This document shows, one piece after another, positions 30,541-38,839 of a stretch of 64,000 bases of DNA. The position numbers and the translations under genes are program-made. Location: contig CALSSN010000007.1 of NCBI GenBank assembly GCA_943789025.1, positions 62,001 to 126,000 on the forward strand, in the 5' to 3' direction. Origin of the DNA: an uncultured Verrucomicrobiales bacterium (GTDB lineage Bacteria; Verrucomicrobiota; Verrucomicrobiia; Verrucomicrobiales; DEV007). The notes beneath the pieces were generated by a model that was not told the DNA's origin, made no database searches, and was given only the letters and a program-made list of their open reading frames with translations. Position 1 is the stretch's first letter. Every line of letters begins with the position of its first letter.

Positions 30541-31881
30541 ATGCTTGAGGAATCCTCCACCAGCAAGGAATTCTCCGATAGCAGAGCATCCCCTCGCGAC
30601 ACAGCTCTGACGATAGATCACGATCACACCGAGAAGCTTTCTCGAAAAATCCGGGTTGCCACCGGAGGCACCCTGGGCATCCAGGCCCAGAACGCCTTCA
30701 ATGATAATTTTGTCAAATTCGTCCTTGTTGGTCTGGCTCTTATGGTCGCCCGCGAATCGCTCATCGGCCGACATATCGAAATTATCACCTCGTCGATTCT
30801 CCCGATTCCGTTCATTCTTTTCGCCCCCATGGCGGGTTACCTCGCCGACCGCTTTTCCAAGCGTTCCGTCATGCTGGTCGCGCTCGTGGCACAAACTCTG
30901 ATCTTCGCGATCATCTGGGCAGGATTGCAGCTGCGAGACATCCGCATTGCGCTCCTCGGCTTTCTTCTTCTCAGCGTGCAGTCCACTCTCTTCAGTCCGG
31001 CCAAATTCGGCATCGTCAAAGAGCTGGTCGGGTCGCGGCGACTCGGGATGGTCGCTGGCTGGATGGGCATGGCCACCATGATCGCCATCCTCGCCGGTAT
31101 GACCATGGGGGGGCGGATGTTTTCGCTCATGAATACGAAAACCGGGGATGCCTGGACCGCCGCCTCGCTTCTCGTTATCTGGGCGGGGGTGGCCTCACTC
31201 ATCCCTCTTAGGCTGATCAAGCTCATCCCGAGGACCCCAGCCCACCCGCAGCTGCCGTTCTCGCGATCGATTCTCTGGGAACACTTCCTCCATCTCGCTC
31301 GGGCCCTTAAGATTCGGCCTCTTCGCATCAGCATGCTTGGGCTGGCTTACTTCTGGTTCGTGTCCTACCTCATGGGGCTCTTCACCATCAACCTTGGCTC
31401 CGAACTCTTCCCCGACAACGGGGCTAAAGCGGCGGCGGCCGCGAGCACGATGTATTTGATGATCGGGATCGGCATTATTGCCGGCAGTCTGGGCGTCTCG
31501 CTGTGCAGCCGTCGGGGGATTGCCATGTGGCTGGTGCCCGTCGGTGCCGCCGGGATGGGACTCGCGATCCTTCCGGTTGCATTGCTGGAGACCGGAGGGT
31601 GGGGGTTTTATGTTGGCCTCGTGATGCTCGGAGTTTTCGGCGGAGCATTCAATGTCCCGCTCACCGCTTTTCTGCAAGACCAAGCCGACCCGGAGCACCG
31701 CGGACGCGTGCTCGCAGCCAACAACCTCCTGACCGCAAGTTCAGGCATCTTTGCGGGCGCCCTCGTGCTGGGGCTCAAGGCGCTTGCCATTCCGACATGC
31801 GCACAAATGCTCTGGATTATCCCGCCCAGTCTCGTCGTCGCTGGCCTTCTCTGGCTTTTCCCAGCCCATCGGCAGCTTTGA
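30541..31881 (+). CDS. MFS transporter, LplT-like (lysophospholipid transporter family)
   Basis: A 446-residue major facilitator protein with about 12 transmembrane helices. After a ~40-residue polar N-terminus comes Q-N-A-F-N-D-N-F-V-K-F, the sequence typical of LplT and of the transporter half of Aas-like fusions, then M-A-G-Y-L-A-D-R-F-S-K-R (MFS motif A). LplT flips lysophosphatidylethanolamine inward for reacylation; here no acyltransferase is fused or adjacent, so the substrate is inferred. An internal ATG later would drop the polar extension, so the start is slightly uncertain. It ends 100 bases before rplU. Confidence 0.85.
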   Translation: MLEESSTSKEFSDSRASPRDTALTIDHDHTEKLSRKIRVATGGTLGIQAQNAFNDNFVKFVLVGLALMVARESLIGRHIEIITSSILPIPFILFAPMAGYLADRFSKRSVMLVALVAQTLIFAIIWAGLQLRDIRIALLGFLLLSVQSTLFSPAKFGIVKELVGSRRLGMVAGWMGMATMIAILAGMTMGGRMFSLMNTKTGDAWTAASLLVIWAGVASLIPLRLIKLIPRTPAHPQLPFSRSILWEHFLHLARALKIRPLRISMLGLAYFWFVSYLMGLFTINLGSELFPDNGAKAAAAASTMYLMIGIGIIAGSLGVSLCSRRGIAMWLVPVGAAGMGLAILPVALLETGGWGFYVGLVMLGVFGGAFNVPLTAFLQDQADPEHRGRVLAANNLLTASSGIFAGALVLGLKALAIPTCAQMLWIIPPSLVVAGLLWLFPAHRQL

Positions 31882-31909
31882 AAAAACACGCGAGGAATCC
31901 CCTTAAATT

Positions 31910-31937
31910 TTGCTTGCCGGATCGGAGATTGTATTGC
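31910..31937 (+). promoter_or_regulatory. Possible rplU promoter
   Basis: TTGCTT and TATTGC separated by 16 bases, ending 44 bases before the rplU start. Plausible -35/-10 but far from consensus. Confidence 0.3.
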
Positions 31938-31981
31938 AGCTTCCCGGCCCTCATTAAGAAACCGGGGAACACTTTACGACC

Positions 31982-32296
31982 ATGGCACACGCAATCTTTA
32001 AAACCGGCGGCAAACAGTATCGGGTAACCGAGGGAGATCGTGTCGACGTCGAGAAGCTCGACATCGAATCCGGCAAGGAGGCTGTCTTCGAAGATGTCCT
32101 CATGATTTCTGACAGCGGCGCCGTCAAGCTAGGTGATCCCCTTGTGGAAGGCGCCAAGGTCACCGCAGAGGTCGTCGACCAATTCCGCGACAAGAAAGTC
32201 ATCGCTTTCAAATACAAGCGCCGCACTGGCTACCACCGCACCATCGGGCATCGCCGTCACCTGACGCGCCTCAAAATCAAGTCGATCACCGGCTGA
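31982..32296 (+). CDS. rplU: 50S ribosomal protein L21
   Basis: A 104-residue ribosomal protein that binds 23S rRNA. Typical text: A-I-F-K-T-G-G-K-Q-Y-R-V, L-G-D-P-L-V-E-G-A-K-V-T and the basic end R-R-T-G-Y-H-R-T-I-G-H-R. Length normal. It is followed by rpmA after 87 bases, the standard bacterial pair. Confidence 0.98.
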   Translation: MAHAIFKTGGKQYRVTEGDRVDVEKLDIESGKEAVFEDVLMISDSGAVKLGDPLVEGAKVTAEVVDQFRDKKVIAFKYKRRTGYHRTIGHRRHLTRLKIKSITG

Positions 32297-32383
32297 AACC
32301 CTGCCGCAACTCGCTTCTTCATACCGGGATATCCGACGAGGCGGCTTTCATCACTACTTTTTTCTTCCAACCACTACCAGACC

Positions 32384-32647
32384 ATGGCTCATAAAAAGGG
32401 ACAAGGCTCCGTCAAAAACGGACGCGACAGTAACAGCAAGCGCCGCGGCGTAAAGAAGTTCGGCAGCGAACGCGTCGTCGCAGGAAACATCATTATCCGT
32501 CAGTGCGGAACCAAGTGGCACCCGGGAACTGGTGTCGGTCTGGGAAGAGACTACACAATTTTTGCCCTCATCGACGGCACCGTCCGCTTCGACCGCAATG
32601 GCCGCAGAGTCAATGTCGACCCTGCTGTCGAGTTGGCAGCGGGGTAG
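32384..32647 (+). CDS. rpmA: 50S ribosomal protein L27
   Basis: An 87-residue ribosomal protein whose N-terminus reaches toward the peptidyl transferase centre. Sequence begins [15 protein letters not shown] and contains [10 protein letters not shown] and G-R-D-Y-T-I-F-A-L. The start is Met-Ala directly, with no cleaved N-terminal extension of the Firmicutes type. A terminator hairpin lies about 120 bases downstream. Confidence 0.98.
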   Translation: MAHKKGQGSVKNGRDSNSKRRGVKKFGSERVVAGNIIIRQCGTKWHPGTGVGLGRDYTIFALIDGTVRFDRNGRRVNVDPAVELAAG

Positions 32648-32707
32648 CTCGGTTTTTATTTTTTGCGGAATATTCCGAGAAAAAAATCGCAGGGCGTCTC
32701 TGCGCTG

Positions 32708-32750
32708 GATCCGATCCGATCCGATCCGGTCTGCCGAGCAGAGCAGAGCA
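32708..32750. repeat. Pentanucleotide tandem repeats
   Basis: Four copies of GATCC (32708-32727), then after a short spacer three copies of GAGCA (32736-32750). Both have a period of five bases and lie between rpmA and its terminator. Confidence 0.85.
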
Positions 32751-32765
32751 GGAGGGGCCCAAGAT

Positions 32766-32794
32766 GACCGCAGCTCCTACTGCGGTCTTTTTTT
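32766..32794 (+). terminator. Rho-independent terminator after rpmA
   Basis: GACCGCAG-CTCCTA-CTGCGGTC followed by seven T. A perfect 8-base stem. It separates rplU-rpmA from trmL and argues against a trmL start upstream of it. Confidence 0.92.
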
Positions 32795-32841
32795 CCTCTC
32801 CCGTCTTCACAGCAAGCAACAGCTCTGCCAGAAACCCGACC

Positions 32842-33339
32842 ATGTTCGAGATCGTTCTTGTCGAACCTGAGATCCCTCCAAATACCGGAAATGTCGGGCG
32901 TCTCTGTGTTGGAATTGGTGCACGCCTTCATCTCGTTGGGCCGCTTGGATTTTCGCTCGACGATCGCTCCCTGAAACGCGCCGGCCTCGACTACTGGAAA
33001 GACCTCGACCTTTGCCTCTGGGAGGAATGGGAAGCCTTCGCGAACGAACATGATGACCCATCGCGCTGGCACCTTCACACAGCCCGGGATGGGAAAGCGC
33101 CGTGGGATGCACCCCCGCCAGACGACGGAGATTTCCTCATCTTCGGACGCGAAACCACCGGACTTTCCAAACAACTTCTCGAGGCGCACCCGGAACGGTG
33201 CCGGAGACTTCCCACACCTGGGTATGCCGACGGCCGCGGCATTCGAAGCCTCAACCTGTCCGGCGCTGTGGCCGCTGTCGCCTATCTTGGAATGTCTCGG
33301 AGAAGCGCAAGGCCGGAGACAACTCCGCGCCCAGCTTGA
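32842..33339 (+). CDS. trmL: tRNA (cytidine/uridine-2'-O-)-methyltransferase TrmL
   Basis: A 165-residue SPOUT-class methyltransferase that 2'-O-methylates the wobble base of tRNA-Leu. Motifs include E-P-E-I-P-P-N-T-G-N-V-G-R near the start, F-G-R-E-T-T-G-L-S-K, and the knot region I-R-S-L-N-L-S-G-A-V-A-A-V-A-Y. I set the start at ATG 32842 (M-F-E-I-V-L) where family homology begins; the open frame reaches back into rpmA, but a terminator lies between. The C-terminus carries about ten extra residues rich in R and P. It converges with the phosphatase gene 105 bases on. Confidence 0.92.
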   Translation: MFEIVLVEPEIPPNTGNVGRLCVGIGARLHLVGPLGFSLDDRSLKRAGLDYWKDLDLCLWEEWEAFANEHDDPSRWHLHTARDGKAPWDAPPPDDGDFLIFGRETTGLSKQLLEAHPERCRRLPTPGYADGRGIRSLNLSGAVAAVAYLGMSRRSARPETTPRPA

Positions 33340-33443
33340 ACCGGACGCAGTCCGCCGAGACCTCAAATACAGTTGCGCATCCTGCCTTTCTCGGTGAGCT
33401 GGAAAAGACAGAGCTTTGCGCCCACCAAGATGTGACGCCGTGC

Positions 33444-34889
33444 CTATTCGGCAATGAGCGTTTCCTGATTGAAGACCGTTCCATCCACCCCGTGGTGAGT
33501 CAAAATTGCCTGTGCACCGTCGGCATTGGGTTCAATGGCTACCGCAAGAAAGCCTCCCTTCTTTACTTTCAGATAATGGTGCATGGGCGAGCGGTCTTCT
33601 TCTCTGAATCCGGAAGCGTGCTGGTCAGAAGTCGAGCCGCAGGAATATTCCCGGGCCCCTGTTTCTGGGTCTTCTGAAACATACTGCCAGTGGCGGTCTC
33701 CACAGATGATGAACATGTTTTTCTGCTTCCCGATGAAGCTTCGCAATACATCACCTTCGCAGGCAAACCCCGCATTGGCATGGTTGTCGTTTTTATTTTT
33801 CCGGTCCGGACCCACGATCGGCGTCGGGCTGATCAGAATCCGGAACGTCGCATCCGATTTTTTCACTGTGTCGAAGAACCACTGTTTCTGTGCCTCGCCC
33901 CAAAGCGTCTTCTCTGGTCCATCTGGCATCGTGTTAGAATTTCTGAAATCTCTTCCCTCGACCAGCCAGACCTGCAAGTCTTTGCCCCAGCGAATAGTCC
34001 GGTAGGTTTTTTCTCCCATCGGCACCTGCTCGCGAAAAAGGGCGAGGCCTTGCTCGAATGTGAGTTTCCCATAGGTCTGGCCCGGCCAGCAGTCATTCTT
34101 GAGCAGATCGTGGTCATCTTTCATGAAGTAGCTGCCAGTTGTGTTATGGAAACTGCGCTGGTAGGGCAGCGAAAAAATCCGGTTCCATTTGAAGCGCGCG
34201 AGCTCAAGCGTGTCGGCGTATGGACTGGGCTTATCGAAGTATTCGATGTCTCCGGTGTGCACGAAAAAATCAGCTTTCTGTTTTTGCATCACTGGATAGA
34301 TCTTGTGACCCAGAGGCGAATCCCGTCGCGGATAGTCCTGGCAGGAGACGACCGTAAACCGGACTGAGGCTGCGGTGTCGGCTGCTGGAGCAGTGACGAA
34401 GCTACCGTCGATCTTGCAGCTTGCCGTGACGCTCTCACTCACTTCCGGGCGACCCTCTACGAGCAACCTGTAGTGTTCTCCAGGGAGCAGATCTGTGATT
34501 AGAAATTGACGGGTGAAATCACGCTTACCCTCGACGCGCTGCCATTCTGTCGCTTGCTTTTGTAAAACCTGTTTGGCCGGCCACCAGGTCACACGGACTT
34601 CCCCGGACACTCCCGGGACGCTGCCCTCCATATCCGGGAGATTTTGATAGCGTTTAAAACGGCGCTCTTTCTCAAACTGCTTTCCTTCCAAATTGCGTTC
34701 GGGATTTTTTGTCAAGCGGGTCCAGACGATGGCGGACGTCGAGGAAACCTCCCCGATCTTGATTCCATTCGCCATCGAGACCGGTGCTAGTTCCGCCGCC
34801 CTCGAGGCCATGGTTGAGGCAAATGCAAAAAAGAGAGAGAGGAAGATGGTTGTTTTGATCGTGACACAACGCTCAGACCGGGCTTCCAT
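33444..34889 (-). CDS. PhoD-like alkaline phosphatase family protein, secreted
   Basis: About 480 residues with a signal peptide (basic start, then I-F-L-S-L-F-F-A-F-A-S-T-M-A-S). An N-terminal Ig-like domain contains G-E-V-S-S-T-S-A-I-V-W-T-R-L, followed by the metallophosphatase domain: V-V-S-C-Q-D-Y, H-T-G-D-I-E-Y-F-D, D-D-H-D-L-L-K-N-D and I-C-G-D-R-H-W-Q-Y. These match the PhoD family (phosphodiesterase or phosphomonoesterase), though metal-binding details can differ. ATG 34889 (M-E-A-R-S) is chosen; ATG 34913 is eight codons earlier. It lies just downstream of the Tat oxidoreductase on the same strand, almost certainly the same transcript. Confidence 0.88.
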   Translation of the reverse strand: MEARSERCVTIKTTIFLSLFFAFASTMASRAAELAPVSMANGIKIGEVSSTSAIVWTRLTKNPERNLEGKQFEKERRFKRYQNLPDMEGSVPGVSGEVRVTWWPAKQVLQKQATEWQRVEGKRDFTRQFLITDLLPGEHYRLLVEGRPEVSESVTASCKIDGSFVTAPAADTAASVRFTVVSCQDYPRRDSPLGHKIYPVMQKQKADFFVHTGDIEYFDKPSPYADTLELARFKWNRIFSLPYQRSFHNTTGSYFMKDDHDLLKNDCWPGQTYGKLTFEQGLALFREQVPMGEKTYRTIRWGKDLQVWLVEGRDFRNSNTMPDGPEKTLWGEAQKQWFFDTVKKSDATFRILISPTPIVGPDRKNKNDNHANAGFACEGDVLRSFIGKQKNMFIICGDRHWQYVSEDPETGAREYSCGSTSDQHASGFREEDRSPMHHYLKVKKGGFLAVAIEPNADGAQAILTHHGVDGTVFNQETLIAE

Positions 34890-34916
34890 TCTCCTCTTCC
34901 TCTGCGCGATCAAAGT

Positions 34917-36191
34917 CTAGAGTAGATACTGAGGCACATTCATCCACTCGCCGTCCTTAAGGGCTGACTGGTGGGCCACGATGCCCGGCACGGTCATGTT
35001 CAAAGCCTGCGCCACGTCTACCAAAGGCTTGCGGTCCCTGAGAACGGCATCCACGAATTCACTCATCAGGTGACCGTGCGACCCTCCGTGTCCGCCGCCG
35101 CTCACTCCGGGAGGCAGGGGCGGCTTCCTTACATCCACTTGTCCCGTCTCATACTTCTGACCATAGACCCTTCCGCGCTCACCACCGCCATTCATGATGT
35201 CCCAAGTGACCGCCATGCGTGACATGCCTCCTTCACTGGTTCGGAACAAGGCCACCTCGGATCCGAACGGGTTCTGGTAGGCGTTGTTCTCCGCCTGCAG
35301 GTGCGGCACGATACTCGGCATCCCGAGGCAGGATACCTGGGTGAAGCTCCCGCCAGTGACGCCAACATAGTAAGCATTCGAATGGGTCGGATACCACTGC
35401 GGCGGACATCCCTTCCGCCACCCGTTGACGTCCACTTTTTTCGTCTTCGGGTTGTAACCACCCAGAGGGGTGCCGAAATAATGAAAGTATTCGCCTTCAG
35501 AGTAGATGATTTTTCCGAACTCGCCGGCAAGGTAGCGTTCACGCCAGGCATAAAGATCGTCGTGGTAGCACGAGGTCTCGAACATCATGTATTTCAGGCC
35601 GCTTTTCTTCACAGCATCGAACAATCGATCCGCATCCTCGAGCGATCCCCAGACCGCCGGCACCGCAGTGGCCACATGCTTCCCGTGCTCGAGGGCCGCG
35701 ACAGCCAGGCGCGCATGACTCGGCGCATCCGTGGCAATAAAGACGGCGTCGATCGTGTCGTCCTTGATCATTTCCTCACACGACGGATAAGTCTTCTCGC
35801 ACCGGCAGGCCTTGGCCAGTTTCGCGCGCCGGGAGGGAATGAGGTCGGTCACCGCCACCACCTCGACGTTCGGGTGGTCCTGAAATCCGAAGGCCGCACC
35901 GAACGCGCAGATCCCATAGCCAGCAATCCCGACTCGGATCTTCCGGTCAGAGAATGGCTGCCATAACTTCTCGGAAGCTGGAATGCTCCCGCCGGTTGCA
36001 TTGAATCCAGCGATGACCTTGCCCTCGGCGTCCTTTGGTAACGCCGCTGCTGAAGACTGGCCAGCTGCTCCGACCACTCCCAAACTGACTCCAGCACTTC
36101 CCACCGCCCGTAAAAACCCTCGCCGTGAAAAATCGCTTTCCTGGGGGGGAGTTGGTGTTTCGTGATCTGGCCGGTTGATCGGATCAGGCAT
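34917..36191 (-). CDS. Tat-secreted Gfo/Idh/MocA family oxidoreductase
   Basis: About 424 residues. The N-terminus carries a twin-arginine signal (S-R-R-G-F-L-R-A-V-G and then a G/A/V-rich hydrophobic segment). The Rossmann fold starts I-R-V-G-I-A-G-Y-G-I, followed by V-A-V-T-D-L-I-P-S-R-R-A-K, and the C-terminal domain has Y-S-E-G-E-Y-F-H-Y and G-G-S-F-T-Q-V-S-C-L-G. The usual E-K-P motif reads T-A-V-P-A here, as in exported members that bind NADP tightly. I prefer ATG 36191 (M-P-D-P-I-N); ATG 36230 is 13 codons upstream. Substrate unknown; it is paired with the PhoD-like gene. Confidence 0.88.
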   Translation of the reverse strand: MPDPINRPDHETPTPPQESDFSRRGFLRAVGSAGVSLGVVGAAGQSSAAALPKDAEGKVIAGFNATGGSIPASEKLWQPFSDRKIRVGIAGYGICAFGAAFGFQDHPNVEVVAVTDLIPSRRAKLAKACRCEKTYPSCEEMIKDDTIDAVFIATDAPSHARLAVAALEHGKHVATAVPAVWGSLEDADRLFDAVKKSGLKYMMFETSCYHDDLYAWRERYLAGEFGKIIYSEGEYFHYFGTPLGGYNPKTKKVDVNGWRKGCPPQWYPTHSNAYYVGVTGGSFTQVSCLGMPSIVPHLQAENNAYQNPFGSEVALFRTSEGGMSRMAVTWDIMNGGGERGRVYGQKYETGQVDVRKPPLPPGVSGGGHGGSHGHLMSEFVDAVLRDRKPLVDVAQALNMTVPGIVAHQSALKDGEWMNVPQYLL

Positions 36192-36794
36192 GGCGCTTAA
36201 GGAACGTCTCGCTTTCGGGGTTTCTATCAAACAAAAACGAGAATGGGGTGCCGCAATGTGTTGTCATCCAAAGGAGCTTGCGACGACAGATATCGGGCCA
36301 GCGGGCGGCTTCCCAAAACTGCTGCGCCCTAGACCAATTTAAAAATCTGGCCTGCTGTTTCTTACCAGCGGCTTTCTGCTTATCGTCAACTGGATGTCAA
36401 CTGCGCTGGTTCAGGTGCCTCTCCACCGAAAGCTGGAGCAAAACGGCTTTGATTTGAAGACCTGCCGGATGCTCACGACAAGCAACTGAATCCGCACGGT
36501 GACGTGGACGGCGCGGGCGGTCATCACGGGCTTTTTTCTAAGGAGGGTCTCATTCATGGCGGTGCCCGTCATTGTTATCCGAATTCTGCGTGGCACGGCG
36601 CGAGGCGGAAGTGGATGAACATCCACGACCAACGAGCAACATAACCACGCTGGATGCGGGCAGCAACCCGAAGGGCTTCTTCAGCAAGCTCAGAGCGTAG
36701 TAGCCATGCTCACTGCAATCCAATTTCATTCCAAGTGGCAGGTGGAACAATTGATCAGACCTTCCCTGAGATTGCCTGCGTCTCTCCAAGAGCT
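36192..36794. other. Intergenic region with dispersed repeat
   Basis: About 600 bases. The first part holds the repeat at 36233-36351. A 59-codon minus-strand frame at 36550-36729 has K-K, a hydrophobic stretch and a cysteine (L-V-G-R-G-C-S-S-T-S), faintly lipoprotein-like, but I cannot support it as a gene. Confidence 0.5.
36233..36351 (+). repeat. Dispersed intergenic repeat, copy A
   Basis: 119 bases closely related to the reverse complement of 54587-54705. The best-matching core includes AGGAGCTTGCGACGA and ATGGGGTG. Both copies share one open frame reading V-I-Q-R-S-L-R-R-x-I-S-G. Both lie in long gene-free gaps. Confidence 0.8.
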
Positions 36795-37397
36795 TTAATC
36801 CGGGCGCTCGAATTCGAACAGATCCGTGGTGCGGGTGTACCAATCGGGGGAGGCCATGCGTCCGAGCGGTTGGTACTGAGAGACATTCATGCGCAGGGTC
36901 TTCGGATCGAAAATGCCCTCGCGAGCATGGACACGCAGGACCTCCCCGACGATGAGGCGATTCTGACCAATGCGCAGGGTAATTTGCTCGCGGCATTCGA
37001 GCGAAGCCGGTGCCTCGGCGATGCGGGGCGGAGTGACTGCTTGACTCTCTGCGTAAGTCAAGCCGCTATCAGCCAGTTCTTCGACGCCATGCGGGAGGGT
37101 GGCTGCGCTGGCGACCATAGACTCGAAGACAGTTTCGTCGACGAGGTTGATCACGAATTCACCCGTGTCGCGGATATTTCTCGCGGTGTCTTTCGGAACA
37201 CCGGGATCTTTGTCTCCCGGAGCAATGACCACAACAGGTGGCTGAGTTCCAAAGACATTGAAAAACGAAAATGGGGCAGCGTTGATCCTACCCTGTATAT
37301 CGTTGGTGGTGACCCATGCGATCGGTCGTGGGGTGACCAGCGAAGCGAGAATTTTATAAGCGGCGCCCTTATGCTCGCCAGTGAGGTCGATTTCCAT
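36795..37397 (-). CDS. Flavin reductase family protein (FMN-binding split barrel)
   Basis: A 200-residue protein of the flavin reductase-like domain family (PF01613). Typical text: Y-K-I-L-A-S-L-V-T-P-R-P-I-A-W-V-T-T, N-A-A-P-F-S-F-F-N-V-F, D-T-A-R-N-I-R-D-T-G-E-F-V-I-N-L and a C-terminal G-E-V-L-R-V-H-A. Members reduce or bind FMN and often supply reduced flavin to oxygenases; no oxygenase is next to it. The start at ATG 37397 (M-E-I-D-L-T-G) fits family length. It is divergent from the exbB-like gene 250 bases away. Confidence 0.9.
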   Translation of the reverse strand: MEIDLTGEHKGAAYKILASLVTPRPIAWVTTNDIQGRINAAPFSFFNVFGTQPPVVVIAPGDKDPGVPKDTARNIRDTGEFVINLVDETVFESMVASAATLPHGVEELADSGLTYAESQAVTPPRIAEAPASLECREQITLRIGQNRLIVGEVLRVHAREGIFDPKTLRMNVSQYQPLGRMASPDWYTRTTDLFEFERPD

Positions 37398-37646
37398 CAG
37401 ATATCCGCCACTCTGGCGAGATCCTTGGTGGTGTCGAGGCGGATTTGGTTGCTTTCACTTGCCTGGCCATGGCACTGTGAAATCGAGCTTGCCATGGTCG
37501 GTCACCCTTCTTTCATAGGCAAAGCCACCAGAGATCATACCTCACCGCCACCTGCAATACCCCTTGAATCTTTGCTAAGGAAAATATCCGGGTTGCTCAA
37601 ACGGCTGGCCTTCTCTACAGTCTGAGGGAAGAGTGAAAAAAGCAAT

Positions 37647-38330
37647 ATGGTAGAACTCATTGCAAAAGGTGGCCCACTCGTCTGGGTTCTGCTTGGAAGC
37701 AGCGTCTTGGCATTCGGAATTTTTCTTGAGAGAATCTTCTACTACCACCGATCCTCCGTCAATGTTCCGGAGATGCTTCAGGGTCTGACCAACCTTGTGC
37801 GAAGAAAAAAAATCGCCGAAGCGAAACACGAATGTGTTCTCACCCCGGGACCAGTCGCGCGCGTCGTCCATAGTTGCCTGCGCAGACATACCGCCTCGCG
37901 GGACGATCTGCGCCAAATTGCTCAGGAAGCAGGGCAACTCGAAGTCCCCCGCCTCGAACGCTACCTCCGAGTGCTTTTCACGGTTGCCACGGTAACCCCC
38001 ATCATCGGACTTCTCGGTACCGTCCTCGGGCTGATGTTGACTTTTGAGGAAATTACCGCGGTCAATGGCATGGCAATACCGACCGATATTTCGAAAGGAG
38101 TCTACCAAAGCCTGATCACCTCTGCTCTCGGAATGGCTATCGCAATTCCTTCCTATCTTTTCTATACCTTTCTTTCTTCTACCGCCCTCAGCCTGATTCA
38201 TGACATGGAACGTGCCGGCATTGAGATCGTGAATATCATCTGCGACGCCAGAGATGAAACCGACTCTCGAATCGTCGAGTTCGAAGAAGCAGAAACCAAG
38301 CCCCCAAAGCCAACGTCTCAGCAAGGCTGA
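37647..38330 (+). CDS. exbB: ExbB/TolQ/MotA-family proton channel protein
   Basis: A 227-residue inner-membrane protein with three transmembrane helices: G-P-L-V-W-V-L-L-G-S-S-V-L-A-F-G near the start, then a cytoplasmic loop, then V-T-P-I-I-G-L-L-G-T-V-L-G-L and L-I-T-S-A-L-G-M-A-I-A-I-P. The I-G-L-L-G-T-V-x-G segment is the family signature. With ExbD it forms the proton-driven motor that powers TonB or Tol. A polar tail follows the last helix. It starts the cluster exbB, exbD, TonB-like, zinc-ribbon; the exbB-exbD gap is 81 bases. Confidence 0.92.
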   Translation: MVELIAKGGPLVWVLLGSSVLAFGIFLERIFYYHRSSVNVPEMLQGLTNLVRRKKIAEAKHECVLTPGPVARVVHSCLRRHTASRDDLRQIAQEAGQLEVPRLERYLRVLFTVATVTPIIGLLGTVLGLMLTFEEITAVNGMAIPTDISKGVYQSLITSALGMAIAIPSYLFYTFLSSTALSLIHDMERAGIEIVNIICDARDETDSRIVEFEEAETKPPKPTSQQG

Positions 38331-38411
38331 TCTCCCGATGCGGGCGAGGGGAGGCGGAACCAGCCCCAGGCTTACCAGAAGAAGGCCTGCCATGAAAAAC
38401 CGGCGCAACGC

Positions 38412-38816
38412 ATGAAGCTGGAGTCGACATTAAAAACACGTTCCGGGCTTTTTCACATTGCCCCGATCCTTGACGTTGTTCTCATCCTGCTCATTTTTTT
38501 CCTTCTCGGATCCTCATTCATGGTCCGCTCAGGCGTCACCGTCAGTCTGCCTGAATCTTCCTCGACCCTCGAGGGTCTCGCCGGCGCTCGGGTGATCACC
38601 ATCTCAGCCGGAACACCACCGACAATTCTTCTCGATGGTAGTCGAGTCTCAATCTCCGACCTCGAAGAGGCATTCGCTGCCAAAGGGAAAGAAAACGGTC
38701 TCATTATCAGGGCGGATGAACTCGCCACCCACGGGCTCGTCATGCAGGTAGCTAACATCGCCATGGCTGCAGGTTATAAGCTTGCCTTCGCCACTGCCCC
38801 ACCCGGCCTCGACTGA
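38412..38816 (+). CDS. exbD: ExbD/TolR-family biopolymer transport protein
   Basis: A 134-residue protein with one N-terminal transmembrane helix (A-P-I-L-D-V-V-L-I-L-L-I-F-F-L-L) and a periplasmic domain. The aspartate in I-L-D-V-V within the helix is the proton-carrying residue conserved in ExbD/TolR. The periplasmic part has V-T-V-S-L-P-E-S and L-I-I-R-A-D-E, as usual. It partners with the ExbB-like protein; a TonB-like gene follows after 23 bases. Confidence 0.92.
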   Translation: MKLESTLKTRSGLFHIAPILDVVLILLIFFLLGSSFMVRSGVTVSLPESSSTLEGLAGARVITISAGTPPTILLDGSRVSISDLEEAFAAKGKENGLIIRADELATHGLVMQVANIAMAAGYKLAFATAPPGLD

Positions 38817-38839
38817 AGCAACGAACGCGTCCACCAACC

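Noticed and set aside
32503-32841. N-terminal extension of TrmL
   Set aside because: It would start inside rpmA and read through a strong terminator; TrmL homology begins at 32842.
36550-36729. Possible small lipoprotein of 59 residues on the minus strand
   Set aside because: A hydrophobic stretch and a cysteine are present, but there is no proper lipobox, the spacing is poor and no homology is recognised.
36654-37625. Plus-strand open frame of 323 codons
   Set aside because: It runs antisense through the flavin reductase gene; only the minus frame has family motifs.
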